Assembly: GCA_965262665.1 (NCBI GenBank)
Contig: OZ253551.1
Coordinates: forward strand, 372,001 to 436,000
DNA from: CBDBND01 sp965262665
Lineage (GTDB): Bacteria > Pseudomonadota > Alphaproteobacteria > Rhodospirillales > Rhodospirillaceae
Length of the DNA: 64,000 nucleotides
Reading direction: 5' to 3'
Part shown: one piece after another, positions 42,966 to 51,649 of the stretch
How the letters are laid out: every line of letters begins with the position of its first letter
How positions within the stretch are numbered: position 1 is the first letter of the stretch
The notes under the pieces: generated by a model
The model's input: only the letters and a program-made list of their open reading frames with translations
Database searches by the model: none
What the model was told of the DNA's origin: nothing
Position numbers and translations under genes: made by a program

Positions 42966-44048
42966 TTAGGCTTTCTGTCCGATGGTCATCCACCACGGAT
43001 AGGCGCCAAAGAAGTAATCCACATCGGTGCTCCAGCCGGTGAGATGGTTGGGCAAGCCTTCTTCTCTCACGTCCGCAAATCCTGCTGTATTGAGAATTTC
43101 CTTCCGGTCCAAGGAAAAGAACAGCGGAATAAACGGGTCTTCCATGCGCCGGCCCGTAGAGTCCAACAGGAATTCCGAAAGTGGATGATAGTCCTCGTTC
43201 AACACCTTGAAAGGCGGTGACTCCATAATGGCAAAGCAGCCCCCCGGTTTGAGAATGCGCAGCGCGTCGCGGGCAATGTCATCCATGGCCTTGCGATTGA
43301 TCTCGTGGTACAGCCAGATGGCCGTCACCAGATCGACGCTGTTGTCCTCGAACGGCATGTCTTCCGCCAGCGCTTGTACAAAGTGAACTTCCTTGCCCCG
43401 TTGTTCGGCCAGCTTGTGGCCGTATTTGAGTTGCGGCGCCGCATAGTCAACGCCGTACACCTTGGCGTGGGGGTAGAGATCGCAATAGGGGAACGTGCTC
43501 TTGCCAATGGCGCAACCGAGATCGACAATGGTTTTGTAATCGCCCTTAGGAATGCCGTTGGCCAAGGCCCAGCCCATTTCATCGTGATCATCGCGGTGAC
43601 AAAGGAACGGACCGATCATCCAGTGATACATGATCCCGGCAAAAGGACTACCGTGATAATTGCCGGGCTGGGTGTGAATCTCCACGTTCTTATAATAGCG
43701 CGGCGGCTGAACGTCGGGTTTGAGGGTCAGGCTGCCTAGTGTACCCGGTTCGTTAAAGGTATCGAGCCAGGCAATGACCTCGTCCTTCTGCTTTTCCAGA
43801 ATGTCCAGCACCGTCTGAAACATCATGGCGTGATTGTTGTATTCAAAAAAAGCACCAAATTTATACGCGGTGGATTTTTCCATCAGTGCTTTGGTGTCCG
43901 CCAAGGAAGGATTGCCGGAGCCGAGCTTTGACTTATTCTTCTCGTAGAACTCTATCATGCCGGGGCCGATACCGGTGGAGTTGTACCCCATGAGGCCGGA
44001 GACGAAATCGTATTTCGCTTGTTCGGTTCGGGTGATTTGGAAATCCAT
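42966..44048 (-). CDS. class I SAM-dependent methyltransferase
   Basis: 360 residues. The first 165 are a helical domain of unknown role (EKSTAYKFGAFFEYNNHAMMFQTV). Then comes the Rossmann-like methyltransferase with motif I VDLGCAIGKS (175-184), the acidic residue after strand 2 (KVYGVDYAAPQ), EDMPFEDNSVDLVTAIWLYHE, and LRILKPGGCFAIMESPP. This type methylates small molecules such as quinones, polyketides or phenols. Initiation is at the ATG 44046-44048. An IS6 end begins about 130 bp upstream of its start, so its native promoter region may be cut. Confidence 0.85.
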   Translation of the reverse strand: MDFQITRTEQAKYDFVSGLMGYNSTGIGPGMIEFYEKNKSKLGSGNPSLADTKALMEKSTAYKFGAFFEYNNHAMMFQTVLDILEKQKDEVIAWLDTFNEPGTLGSLTLKPDVQPPRYYKNVEIHTQPGNYHGSPFAGIMYHWMIGPFLCHRDDHDEMGWALANGIPKGDYKTIVDLGCAIGKSTFPYCDLYPHAKVYGVDYAAPQLKYGHKLAEQRGKEVHFVQALAEDMPFEDNSVDLVTAIWLYHEINRKAMDDIARDALRILKPGGCFAIMESPPFKVLNEDYHPLSEFLLDSTGRRMEDPFIPLFFSLDRKEILNTAGFADVREEGLPNHLTGWSTDVDYFFGAYPWWMTIGQKA

Positions 44049-44176
44049 GGCCGATACTCTTTAGACTGCGGGGAGGATCGAAGAGTCTATCGCTGCCCCT
44101 AATTTAGTGCAAACGTGGAAACGATCAAATCGGCAATATATCCAGCCACGATAACCCAGGTTGCGTGCGTTTTAAG

Positions 44177-44228
44177 GGCATTGTCAGACTAAATCGGCTT
44201 GAACTGGGCATTAAGGTCTCCTAGGAGT
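44177..44228 (+). mobile_element. IS6-type element end
   Basis: GGCATTGTCAGACTAAA followed by tcggcttgaactgggcattaa, the same end as at 4490-4541 in reverse. It is cut by the IS1182 element just downstream. Confidence 0.65.
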
Positions 44229-44282
44229 CTGCGCCGTAGGAATTTGATGAGATAATGGTGTCGCAGTTCGGAGGATATTGCG

Positions 44283-45178
44283 ATGCCCACGACATTTCGT
44301 CTCTACCAACCGGATCAATCGCTGTTGTTGCCGCCGAGTTTGCGAGACTGGTTGCCGGAAGGTCACTTCGCGAACCATGTCAGCGATCTGGTGGACGGTT
44401 TGGATTTAGCGGTGCTCTACGAGCGTTACGAGGGGGACGGTCGGCGCAAATCGCCCTACGAGCCACGGATGATGGTGAAGCTTCTGATCTACGGTTATGC
44501 GACGGGGGTGTTTTCGTCGCGGGGGATCGCGCGCAAATTGGAGGAAGACGTGGCGTTTCGGGTGCTGGCGGCGGACAACTTTCCGAATCACCGCACGATT
44601 TGCGAGTTTCGTCACCGGCATTTGGAAGATTTCAAGAGGCTGTTTGTGGAGGTGGTGGGTCTGGCTCGGGAACTGGGGTTGGCGCACTTTGGGAAGCTGT
44701 CGGTCGACGGCACCAAGGTGCGGGCGAACGCGAGCAAGCGCAAGGCGATGAGTTACGGGCGAGTGCGCAAGGAGGAACGGCGTCTGTCGGACGAGATCGA
44801 GGCGTTGCTTTTGCGGGCGCGGGAAACGGACGCGGCGGAGGCTGCGCGCTTCGGGGAGGCACTACGCGGCGGCGAGGTGCCCGAGGAGTTGCGCCGCCGA
44901 GAGGACCGGCTGGCGGCGATTCGTGCGGCGAAGGAGCGCCTGGAAGCGAGGCAACGGGAAGCGGACGATGCCCGGGGTCGTCAACCTGGGACGAAGCGGA
45001 ACCCGAAAGGCGGGCGGCCGTACAAACGCGAATATGGTGAACCGGAGGACACGGCGCAAAGCGACTTCACGGACCCGGAAAGTCGGATCATGAAGACTTC
45101 CTCGGAGGGTTTTCAGCAATGCTACAACGCACAGGTGGCGGTGGCGGGAGCGAACCAGTTGATTGTCGCCCGGACGTG
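44283..45178 (+). pseudogene. IS1182 family transposase, 3' part removed by IS21
   Basis: About 300 residues remain: the N-terminal DUF772 region (FRLYQPDQSLLLPPSLRDWLPEGH, EPRMMVKLLIYGYATGVFSSRGIARKLEEDVAFRVLA, NHRTICEFRHRH), then GKLSVDGTKVRANASK with the first catalytic Asp, a charged linker, and the start of the core up to YNAQVAVAGANQLIVA. After 45178 the sequence is the left end of IS21. GGAGG precedes the ATG at 44283. The remaining catalytic core is missing, so it is inactive. A different, complete IS1182 element lies at 46881. Confidence 0.85.
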
Positions 45179-45384
45179 TCGTCGAGCGCCAGCGATCAAC
45201 GCCGGAATAAATATCCACCACTCGCCGGAGTAAAAGTACACCACTGCGATGTCTCGTAGGCTTGTCCCTGTAGTCCATGGGAGGGCCCCGCGCGCACTGC
45301 GGAGCGCGCCTCGAACGCAGACGCAGCAGGGCGCGTGGAAGGGACCGGTGGGCCCACGGGGTCAAGCCGGTCGGTTGTGAGTTC

Positions 45385-46146
45385 TCATTTTTTGGGGATC
45401 TTGCGCTTTTTGCTGTGCTTGAGCCTGAAGCTGCCGCCATTCATCTCTAGGCTATGGACATGATGGGTCAGCCTGTCGAGCAAGGCGCCGGTGAGCCGTT
45501 CGGAACCAAAGGTGTCGGTCCATTCGTCGAACGGCAGGTTCGAGGTCATGATGATGGAACCACATTCATAGCATTGGCTGATGAGTTCGAAGAGCAGTTC
45601 GGCACCGGTCTTTGACAGCGGCACGAAGCCTAACTCGTCGATGATCAGCAGGTTCTGGCCGGTAAGTTGCTTTTGCAACCGCAACAGACGTTGGTCATCG
45701 CGGGCCTCGATGAGTTCGTGCACCAGGCTGGCGGCGGTGATGAAGCGGACCTTCAGGCCCTGCCGGCAAGCGGCACGGCCAAGGCCGAGGGCAACATGGG
45801 TTGTGCCGGTCCCGCTGGGGCCGAGGGCAATGATGTTCTCGCGCCGGTCAATATACTCAGAACGGGCCAGTTCCATGACCAGAGGTTTGTTGAGAGAGGG
45901 CATGACGGTGACGTCGAAGCGATCCAGGCTTTTGACGGCCGGAAACTTTGCCGCCTTGATCCGGCGCTCAATCATGCGCCGTTCGCGCTCGATCAGTTCC
46001 AACTCAGAAAGGCGCGGCAGATATTGGACGTGGGTCTCGTTACGAGTGGCACAGTGCTGAGCAAGCTTGTCGTACTCCGCTAGAAAGGTGGGCAGGCGCA
46101 GCTTCCTGAGATGATGACCGAGCAGGACTTGAGGGGTGTCCCTCAT
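45385..46146 (-). CDS. istB: IS21 helper ATPase IstB with altered Walker A
   Basis: 253 residues. An N-terminal helical domain (LRKLRLPTFLAEYDKLAQHCATRNETHVQYLPRLSELEL) precedes the AAA+ ATPase core. Walker A reads GPSGTGTTH where IstB proteins have GPSGTGKTH: the catalytic Lys codon is ACA (Thr). Walker B LLIIDELGFVPL and the sensor region IIMTSNLPFDEW are intact. IstB normally assembles on target DNA and activates IstA; the loss of the Lys should abolish ATP binding. Its start overlaps the istA remnant by 4 bases as is usual in IS21. Confidence 0.9.
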   Translation of the reverse strand: MRDTPQVLLGHHLRKLRLPTFLAEYDKLAQHCATRNETHVQYLPRLSELELIERERRMIERRIKAAKFPAVKSLDRFDVTVMPSLNKPLVMELARSEYIDRRENIIALGPSGTGTTHVALGLGRAACRQGLKVRFITAASLVHELIEARDDQRLLRLQKQLTGQNLLIIDELGFVPLSKTGAELLFELISQCYECGSIIMTSNLPFDEWTDTFGSERLTGALLDRLTHHVHSLEMNGGSFRLKHSKKRKIPKK

Positions 46147-46876
46147 GGCCCGTTGCTCCCCAACAAGCTCATGTAAGCACTTGGCCGTGTCGAGTGGACC
46201 GTAGCCCTGGGTAGGTAAGGATAAACATCCAGATCAAGTTTGGGCGGCCGGCGCTCTATTCGGCACAACACCAGGTGTTTGACGGCGTCGTAGCCGATTG
46301 CGCCGAGATATAGGGCGTCCCGGATGGCCTTGTGCACCACCTCGGGTTCAAAGGTCTCAAGCAATCTCAGGACCTGGACATACTCTCGCTTGCCCGCCTT
46401 GCCCATGCGCGCTTCCAGGAGACGACGCAGAGTGGCAAAGCCATCCGGCAAAGCCCATCCCTGCAATGGGGCAGCCTGATCAAAGGCACCGATCTTCTTC
46501 TCCAGCAGGGGCAGATAGTGCATCGGATCGAAGACCATGTCCTCACGTTGATAGGACTGTTGGTGGCGGGCAATCTCCTCGCCGCCAGCGCAGATCACAA
46601 CCGTCTCCACATAGCCGCGCACCACACCCCGCCGAAGAAAGCGAACGCTGCAACATGTCCGTCACTGAACGCTTCGGGGGTCTCGCGAGGATAGGCCTTC
46701 GCGAAGATCGCATCACTGTGGGGCAGATCGACAACCAGGAAGTGGATCTTGCGTTCCGCCCCGCCAATCACCGCCAGAGCCTCACCAAAGTCAGCCTGGG
46801 CATGACCGGGCGCATGATGCAACGGCACAAACACTTCCCGGGTGTGCCGGCGCACTTCGCAGATGTAATCCTTCAC
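46143..46876 (-). pseudogene. istA: IS21 transposase IstA, 3' part with internal deletion
   Basis: Two frames. 46595-46876 encodes VRRHTREVFVPLHHAPGHAQADFGEALAV through AAFAFFGGV, which includes the first catalytic Asp region (QADFGE). 46143-46625 encodes RGYVETVVICAGGEEIARHQQSYQ and the C-terminal DNA-binding part. Comparison with complete IstA proteins shows that about 180 residues with the other catalytic acids are missing at the junction near 46620, with a frame change. Inactive. Confidence 0.85.
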
Positions 46877-46880
46877 AATG

Positions 46881-48548
46881 CAGACCGTGTGAAAACTCTG
46901 GGTAGCGGGGATGGAGGTTTAGGTGACCATGATTCGCGGTGATCCCACGTAATCTGGCGGTTTGGCGCCGGTAGCCCCGCGGAAGGGGCTCCAGGCCTCC
47001 ATGGATCGATGTGCGGCGCTCGATTTTGACCTGATTCCCGTCTCATGCCTTCGCGGCGGCGATCAGGGCGGGAACACCTACCAGCGAGATCGCGCGGCGG
47101 ATGTTGTAAGCCAGCGCCGTGATGCTGAACTCGCCGCGCACGTTCTCCAGCCGCCGGGTCAGGAAGGCACCCTGGCCCATCCATTGTTTGATTGAGCCGA
47201 AGGGATGCTCGACGCTTTCACGGCGCGCATCGAGCAGCTCCGGGCGGGCCGCCAATCGTTCCGCCATACGCTCCAGGATCGCTTCGTCGACATAGCGCAG
47301 GACCCGACGGAAGTCGCTCTTCGTACACTTCGACTTGAGTTGGCACTCCTTGCACGCGGCGCGATTGGCGTAACTGGCGAAGATGAGATCGCGGCGCTTG
47401 CGCCTGCTGTGTAGCGCCAGGCGTTGGCCGTCGGGGCAGATGTAAATGTCCTTGCCGCCGTCATAGCGGAAGCGCTCCTTGGGAAAGAGCCCCTGGCTCA
47501 CCGTTGATCCGCGCTGGGGCTTGGGCACATGCGGCATGACGCCGGCATTCTCGCAGGCCTCGATATCCTCGATCTTGAAGTAGCCCGCATCGGCGACCGC
47601 GTCGATCCGATCAACGGCCAGGTTCCGCCGAGCTGCCACCGCCGTCTCGGCCAATAGACCGAGATCGCTGACCTTGTTATGGACCTGCTGCTCGGCGATC
47701 AGTTTGTGTTTGGCGTCCACCGCGATCTGGATGTTGTAGCCGACACCGACCCGGGTCTCGGCGCGCATCGCCCGGCTGTCCGGATCCGTCAAAGAGAGCT
47801 GGCCCTCGCCACTCGCAGCCAGCGCGTCTCGATGTTCCTCAAACCGCTCACGCCGCCCTTGGATCGCAGCGATCTTCTCCTCGATATTCTCCACCTCGCC
47901 GTCGCCGTCGCCGGTGCCGCCCTCGTCTTGCCCGTCGGCCTCGTCGAGGCGGTCGAGATAACGCGACAACCTCTCGTCGCTCTCGGCCAACGCCTTCGCC
48001 AGCTTCGCTTTGGTGAAGTTCCGCTTCCGGCTGTTCACTGCCTTGATCCGTGTACCGTCAACCGCCACCAGCTCGCGTCCGAACAGCTCCAGTTCGTGGC
48101 ATAGCTTCACGAACTCCCGAAATACCTGGCGGAACGCCGCCCGATTGATCCGCCGGAAATCGGCGATCGTCTTGAAGTCCGGCGACAAACGCCGCAACAG
48201 CCAGATCACTTCGAGATTACGCTTGCTCTCAGCCTCCAGCCGGCGGCTCGAACGTACCCGATTGAGATAGCCGTATATGTAGAGCTTCAGCAGGTCCGCC
48301 GGATCGTAGCCGGGACGACCCGTCGCCTTCGGCGCGGCGCGCTCGAAACCAGCGGCCGCTAGGTCCAAACCATCCACGAAAGCGTCGATGAAACGGACCG
48401 GGTTATCCCGGCCCACGTAATCGTCCACTGCTTCCGGCAGAAGCAGAACCTGAGAGCGGTCAATGCCAGGAATGTGTCTCATGGCGGACCCTAACATCGC
48501 CATGAGCCGGACGGAATCCCCCGCTACCCAGAGTTTTCACACAGTCTG
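46881..48548 (-). mobile_element. complete IS1182 family element inserted in istA
   Basis: Inverted ends CAGAC(C/T)GTGTGAAAAC continue for about 28 bp with one mismatch. The 4-bp target duplication aatg is present on both sides (46877-46880 and 48549-48552), as expected for IS1182. Removing it restores the istA frame across CACCATT-GTGAAGG. It is 1668 bp long and looks intact. Confidence 0.9.
47043..48482 (-). CDS. IS1182 family transposase
   Basis: 479 residues from MRHIPGIDRSQVLLLPEAVDDYVGRDNPVRFID. N-terminal DUF772 domain (GYDPADLLKLYIYGYLNRVRSSRRLE, FKTIADFRR), catalytic core with RELVAVDGTRIKAVNS (first Asp), VADAGYFK (second Asp), a cysteine cluster (CPDGQ, CKECQLKSKC) and DARRESVEHPFGSIKQWMGQG with the final Glu. 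Complete and without lesion, so probably active. The in-frame ATG 7 codons upstream is possible but less usual. Confidence 0.92.
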   Translation of the reverse strand: MRHIPGIDRSQVLLLPEAVDDYVGRDNPVRFIDAFVDGLDLAAAGFERAAPKATGRPGYDPADLLKLYIYGYLNRVRSSRRLEAESKRNLEVIWLLRRLSPDFKTIADFRRINRAAFRQVFREFVKLCHELELFGRELVAVDGTRIKAVNSRKRNFTKAKLAKALAESDERLSRYLDRLDEADGQDEGGTGDGDGEVENIEEKIAAIQGRRERFEEHRDALAASGEGQLSLTDPDSRAMRAETRVGVGYNIQIAVDAKHKLIAEQQVHNKVSDLGLLAETAVAARRNLAVDRIDAVADAGYFKIEDIEACENAGVMPHVPKPQRGSTVSQGLFPKERFRYDGGKDIYICPDGQRLALHSRRKRRDLIFASYANRAACKECQLKSKCTKSDFRRVLRYVDEAILERMAERLAARPELLDARRESVEHPFGSIKQWMGQGAFLTRRLENVRGEFSITALAYNIRRAISLVGVPALIAAAKA

Positions 48549-48860
48549 AATGGTGTAGCCGCCCTCAAAGCCATACTCGGCGCGGAGCCGTTCAAAGATG
48601 CGCTTGGCCGTATGGCGCTGCTGCTTCGGAAGTGCTCTATCGTCCTCAAGGATCTGATCGATGAGCCCTGTGAACGGCCCCAACTTCGGACGACGGATCG
48701 GCTTGGTGCGCCGGTAACCAGGAGGCACGGCGTGCAACAAAATCTTCGCCACCGTCCGCCGGTCAATCCCAAACCGCCGCGCAGCTTCGCGTTGGGTCAA
48801 CTTCTCATGGTGGCACGCAAGCCGAACCCGCCGATATAAATCCACAGTGTACATCCCCAA
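48549..48860 (-). pseudogene. istA: IstA N-terminal fragment
   Basis: MYTVDLYRRVRLACHHEKLTQREAARRFGIDRRTVAKIL is the HTH-containing start of IstA, ending GFEGGYTI at the IS1182 insertion. It belongs with 46143-46876. Confidence 0.85.
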
Positions 48861-48971
48861 GCCTCCAGCCAGCGCAACCTGGCTTCAGAGACTAAAAAGA
48901 CTGGCGTACTATTACGCCGCTACAGCGAGATTACCCCGCCGTTCCTGTGGATCATTTTTGCACCGGCGTTC

Positions 48972-49136
48972 TCACTCACCCTCGATCGCCTCGAGCAGGG
49001 ACGCAATGTTTTGGCTGACGTCATGATCGGCAGTGCCGCGACGGTAAGGTACCGCCATGCGGTCATATTCCGCGATCGTGATGTCCACGACCTCTTGTGC
49101 TTGCACTGCGTCTTGTTGCGGCGTGAGCTTGCTCAT
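48972..49136 (-). pseudogene. SAM methyltransferase N-terminal fragment
   Basis: 54 residues (MSKLTPQQDAVQAQEVVDI, AEYDRMAVPYRRGTADHDVSQ, NIASLLEAIEGE). It ends where a class I methyltransferase would start its glycine-rich motif I, because the IS21 end begins there and supplies a stop. The start region and upstream sequence look native. The rest of the gene is not in the window. Confidence 0.6.
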
Positions 49137-49210
49137 AGCACGAGCTTATACGTCATCATTGCCCGGCATCACCTTGTGATAAACGTTGAGAATTTTCTAT
49201 TCTATTTACC

Positions 49211-49284
49211 TGTCCCTTCCGAAAACCTCATCCACACCTGTACGTCTTGTACATAGAAGGCAGGTAAGGTTTTCGGAAAAAGCA
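49211..49284 (+). repeat. 78-bp palindromic repeat, copy g
   Basis: Arms TGTCCCTTCCGAAAACC plus TCATCC and GGTAAGGTTTTCGG plus AAAAAGCA. The core has tgtacgtcttgtacat instead of the usual TTTGCAT block. It abuts the right-hand 275-bp repeat directly. Confidence 0.7.
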
Positions 49285-49285
49285 A

Positions 49286-49559
49286 GTTGCGGGGGCCCGC
49301 AACCAACGTTGTCTTCGCTTGGATGAGGTGTGGTTATGATGGTTCATCGCATACAAATTGGATATATAAATATGGCTCATAACCTGAAGGTCGTAGGTTC
49401 AAATCCTACCCCCGCAACCAACCTAAACCCCTAAGAAGTATGACGTTTCTGGGGGTTTTTGTTTTCGGGAACATCATCAGAATATCAGATTGGGAATCTA
49501 TTGGGAATCATCAGGAATCAAACGGCTGCGCATGTCTGACGCTTTTCTTTCTCGAAATA
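49286..49559 (+). repeat. 275-bp direct repeat with tRNA-fMet 3' half, right copy
   Basis: Same block as 27601-27876, roughly 85-90 percent alike by eye. The initiator tRNA 3' half is at 49374-49420 (CTCATAA, GGTTCAAATCC, CCCCGCAACCA) and the integrase-arm-like gggaatc repeats follow. The 5' half of the tRNA is absent here too. Confidence 0.75.
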
Positions 49560-49724
49560 TGTCAATCCCGGGAAAAAGGATCCATACCCCGGCGTAAATC
49601 TGGATCATTGCTGTGATCCGGTGACCGCGCCTTGGCGCGTGTGCTTGTCACGTAGCTGACGCGTGCCAAGGCGCGCTGGCCAAGAGCCAGCACTTTCTCT
49701 TTTTCAGCTTGGTGTTTTAGCTTC

Positions 49725-50288
49725 GGGCTCTGCGGCTTTGCCGGAGGACTCGGACACATCGCCGTCCAAATTGCAAAGTTGGCAGGAAACCATGTAATCG
49801 GCATTTGCGGCTCCGATGAAAAATGTGCGGCCCTGAAACAAATCGGATGCGACCGTCCCATCAACTACAAGACGGAAAATTTGGGCTCTGTATTGGGCCG
49901 TGAATATGGCAACGGGATTGACTTAGCCTACGATTCTGTGGGTGGCCCCATTTACGATGCTTTGGTAAACAATCTCGCCGACATGGGCCGACTTGTCGTC
50001 TGCGGACGTACCTATGAGGCGGGCCGCGCCTTTGAGAACGTGGTGCAACCCCGTCCAACAGCAAAGCTCTATTTCAAGTCCGCGTCCATTCGGGGTTTCA
50101 TGAGCAGACACTATCAAGACCGTTGGCCAGACGCGGTGTGCCGCATTCTGGACCTGTATGAACGAGGCAAGTTGACCGTGTTTGTGGACCCGATACCGTT
50201 CAAGGGCTTGGAATCCATTCCAGATGCGGTTGAACACTTGCTTAGCGGCAAGAATCTTGGAAAGGTCGTTGTGAGAATCGGCTCTTAA
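49725..50288 (+). pseudogene. medium-chain dehydrogenase/reductase, 5' truncated
   Basis: The frame from 49725 reads GLCGFAGGLGHIAVQIAKLAG, the NADPH-binding Rossmann start, then GICGSDEKCAALKQIGCDRPINYKTEN, DLAYDSVGGPIYDALVNNLADMGRLVVCG, and a normal C-terminus ending LLSGKNLGKVVVRIGS. The pattern is that of prostaglandin-reductase or quinone-reductase-like enzymes. The N-terminal catalytic domain of about 140 residues is missing; upstream is a GC-rich inverted repeat (about 49626-49676) and the 275-bp repeat. Probably not functional. Confidence 0.8.
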
Positions 50289-50315
50289 GATGGTGTTCGG
50301 CGCCAAATATTGACC

Positions 50316-50394
50316 CGTCCTTCCCGAAAACTTCTTCCAACGGTCTTAAATTGTGCAAGCCGCCCACGTGCGGATGAGGTTTTCGGAAGGGACA
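50316..50394 (+). repeat. 78-bp palindromic repeat, copy h
   Basis: Arms CGTCCTTCCCGAAAAC and GGATGAGGTTTTCGG plus AAGGGACA around a core with TTGTGCAAGC. It directly follows the dehydrogenase fragment. Confidence 0.75.
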
Positions 50395-50510
50395 GGATCG
50401 GACCGCCGGGATGTGGCTTGAAGGACGCGACCTATGTGCCGCCGAGCGACACGAGCACGCCTATCTCTTCCGAAAGGCCCTTCCACACAAGGCTATAAGG
50501 TAACAACGCC

Positions 50511-50588
50511 TGTCCTTACCGAAAACCTTATCCGCCCGTCTTCATTATGCAAATCTTCCAGGTGTGGGCGAGGTATTCGAAAGGGGTA
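50511..50588 (-). repeat. 78-bp palindromic repeat, copy i (inverted core)
   Basis: Arms TGTCCTTACCGAAAACC plus TTATCC and GGCGAGGTATTCG plus AAAGGGGTA; core cttcattatgcaaat. A lone left arm (tctcttccgaaagg) also occurs at 50463-50480. Confidence 0.7.
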
Positions 50589-50591
50589 GGC

Positions 50592-50663
50592 GTCAACTTG
50601 CAGCCTGATTGTCCTTGATTGTAGGTTCTACGGGCCCGACCCAACTGGTCTGACAAAGACGCG
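50592..50663 (+). mobile_element. IS6-type tail fragment
   Basis: Encodes only the last residues RQLAA with stop, then a decayed element tip tggtctgacaaag. A right-end scrap of the second-type IS6 element. Confidence 0.6.
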
Positions 50664-50743
50664 CGCTAGACGTGCGTTGCCTGTGGAAGAAGCCATTACG
50701 TCTTGGGATAAGCCAGAATGCCGATTTACGAGAAATCCACTAA

Positions 50744-51649
50744 GAGGCCGTTTCGAAAGGGGTTGAGTGGCCGGTGTCGATGTGATTCCAGGAAGGTTGC
50801 TGAAACCGATCTGGAGCCGCCATGTGGACGCCGACCACCCGAGAGCAGCATAGCCGCAAGGCGCTGCGTTATCAGACTGATTTGACCGATGCGGAGTGGG
50901 TTGTGATCGAGCCTCATTTGCCTCCGGCTCATGGCACGGGACGGCCCCGGTCATGGCCGATGCGAGAGATCGTCAACGGCATTTTCTACGTGATGCGGGC
51001 TGGCTGCCCTTGGCGCTTGCTGCCAAGCGATTTACCACCGTGGGGCACGATCTATCGCTGGTTCGCTAAGTTCCGCGACGACGGCCTCCTTGAGAAGATC
51101 AACCACTTTCTGGTCATGGCCGATCGCGAGCGGGTCGGACGCGAGGCCAGCCCGAGCGGCGCGATTATCGACAGCCAGAGCGTCAAGACGACCGAGGCTG
51201 GTGGCCCCCGCGGCTACGATGCGGGCAAGAAGATCAAGGGGCGCAAGCGCCACGCGCTGGTCGACACCGACGGGCGCGGCCTCGTGCTCGAGGCGCATCC
51301 GGCGAGTATCCAGGACCGCGATGGTGGCGGGCCGCTGCTGTGCGCCTCACGCGGCTCGTTTCCGTTCATCGAGAAGGTCTTTGCCGACAGCGGCTACGCC
51401 GGCGAGAAGGCGCCACGGCCACCGTGATCGCCGTCGAGATCGTGCGTAAAAGCCCCGATCAGGTCGGCTTCGCCGTCCAACCGCGCCGCTGGGTCGTGGA
51501 GCGCTTCTTCGCCTGGATCAACCGCAACCGGCGACTGGCAAAGGACTTCGAGGCCACCATCGCCTCGGCCCGCGCCTTCCTCTACGCCGCCTCCGTCATG
51601 CTCCTCGTCCGCAGATTGGCCCGAGCCGCATGACTTTCGAAACCGACTC
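50744..51649 (+). mobile_element. IS5 family (IS427 group) element, 906 bp
   Basis: Inverted ends GAGGCCGTTTCGAAAG and (reverse) GAGTCGGTTTCGAAAG. The target duplication TAA is on both sides (50741-50743, 51650-51652), matching the TNA preference of this group. A second copy starts at 63569. Confidence 0.9.
50822..51633 (+). CDS. IS5 family transposase in two overlapping frames
   Basis: Frame 1 (50822-51427) encodes the N-terminal domain and first part of the core: YQTDLTDAEWVVIEPHLPP, RAGCPWRLLPSDLPPWGTIYRWF, AIIDSQSVKTTEAGG (first Asp), GRKRHALVDTDG, and VFADSGYAGE (second Asp). Frame 2 continues ATATVIAVEIVRKSPDQVGFAVQPRRWVVERFFAWINRNRRLAKDFE with the final Glu region and ends at 51633. 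The overlap is near 51415. IS427-group elements often make the full enzyme by frameshifting, so this may be functional. I see no classical slippery heptamer at the overlap, so a one-base lesion is equally possible. Confidence 0.85.

Larger units (their letters stand above)
45179..48974 (-). mobile_element. IS21 family element, deleted and split by IS1182
   Basis: Left end TGTCGTCGAGCGCCAGCG with aacgccgg close by, right end with a matching aacgccgg block near 48965. It carries istB, the 3' half of istA, then an IS1182 insertion, then the 5' part of istA. It entered an IS1182 copy on the left and a methyltransferase gene on the right, or joined them by deletion. Confidence 0.7.

Noticed and set aside
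44255..45040. 261-residue frame in the IS1182 fragment
   Set aside because: Gly/Arg-rich shadow of the transposase frame, which carries the DUF772 and catalytic motifs.
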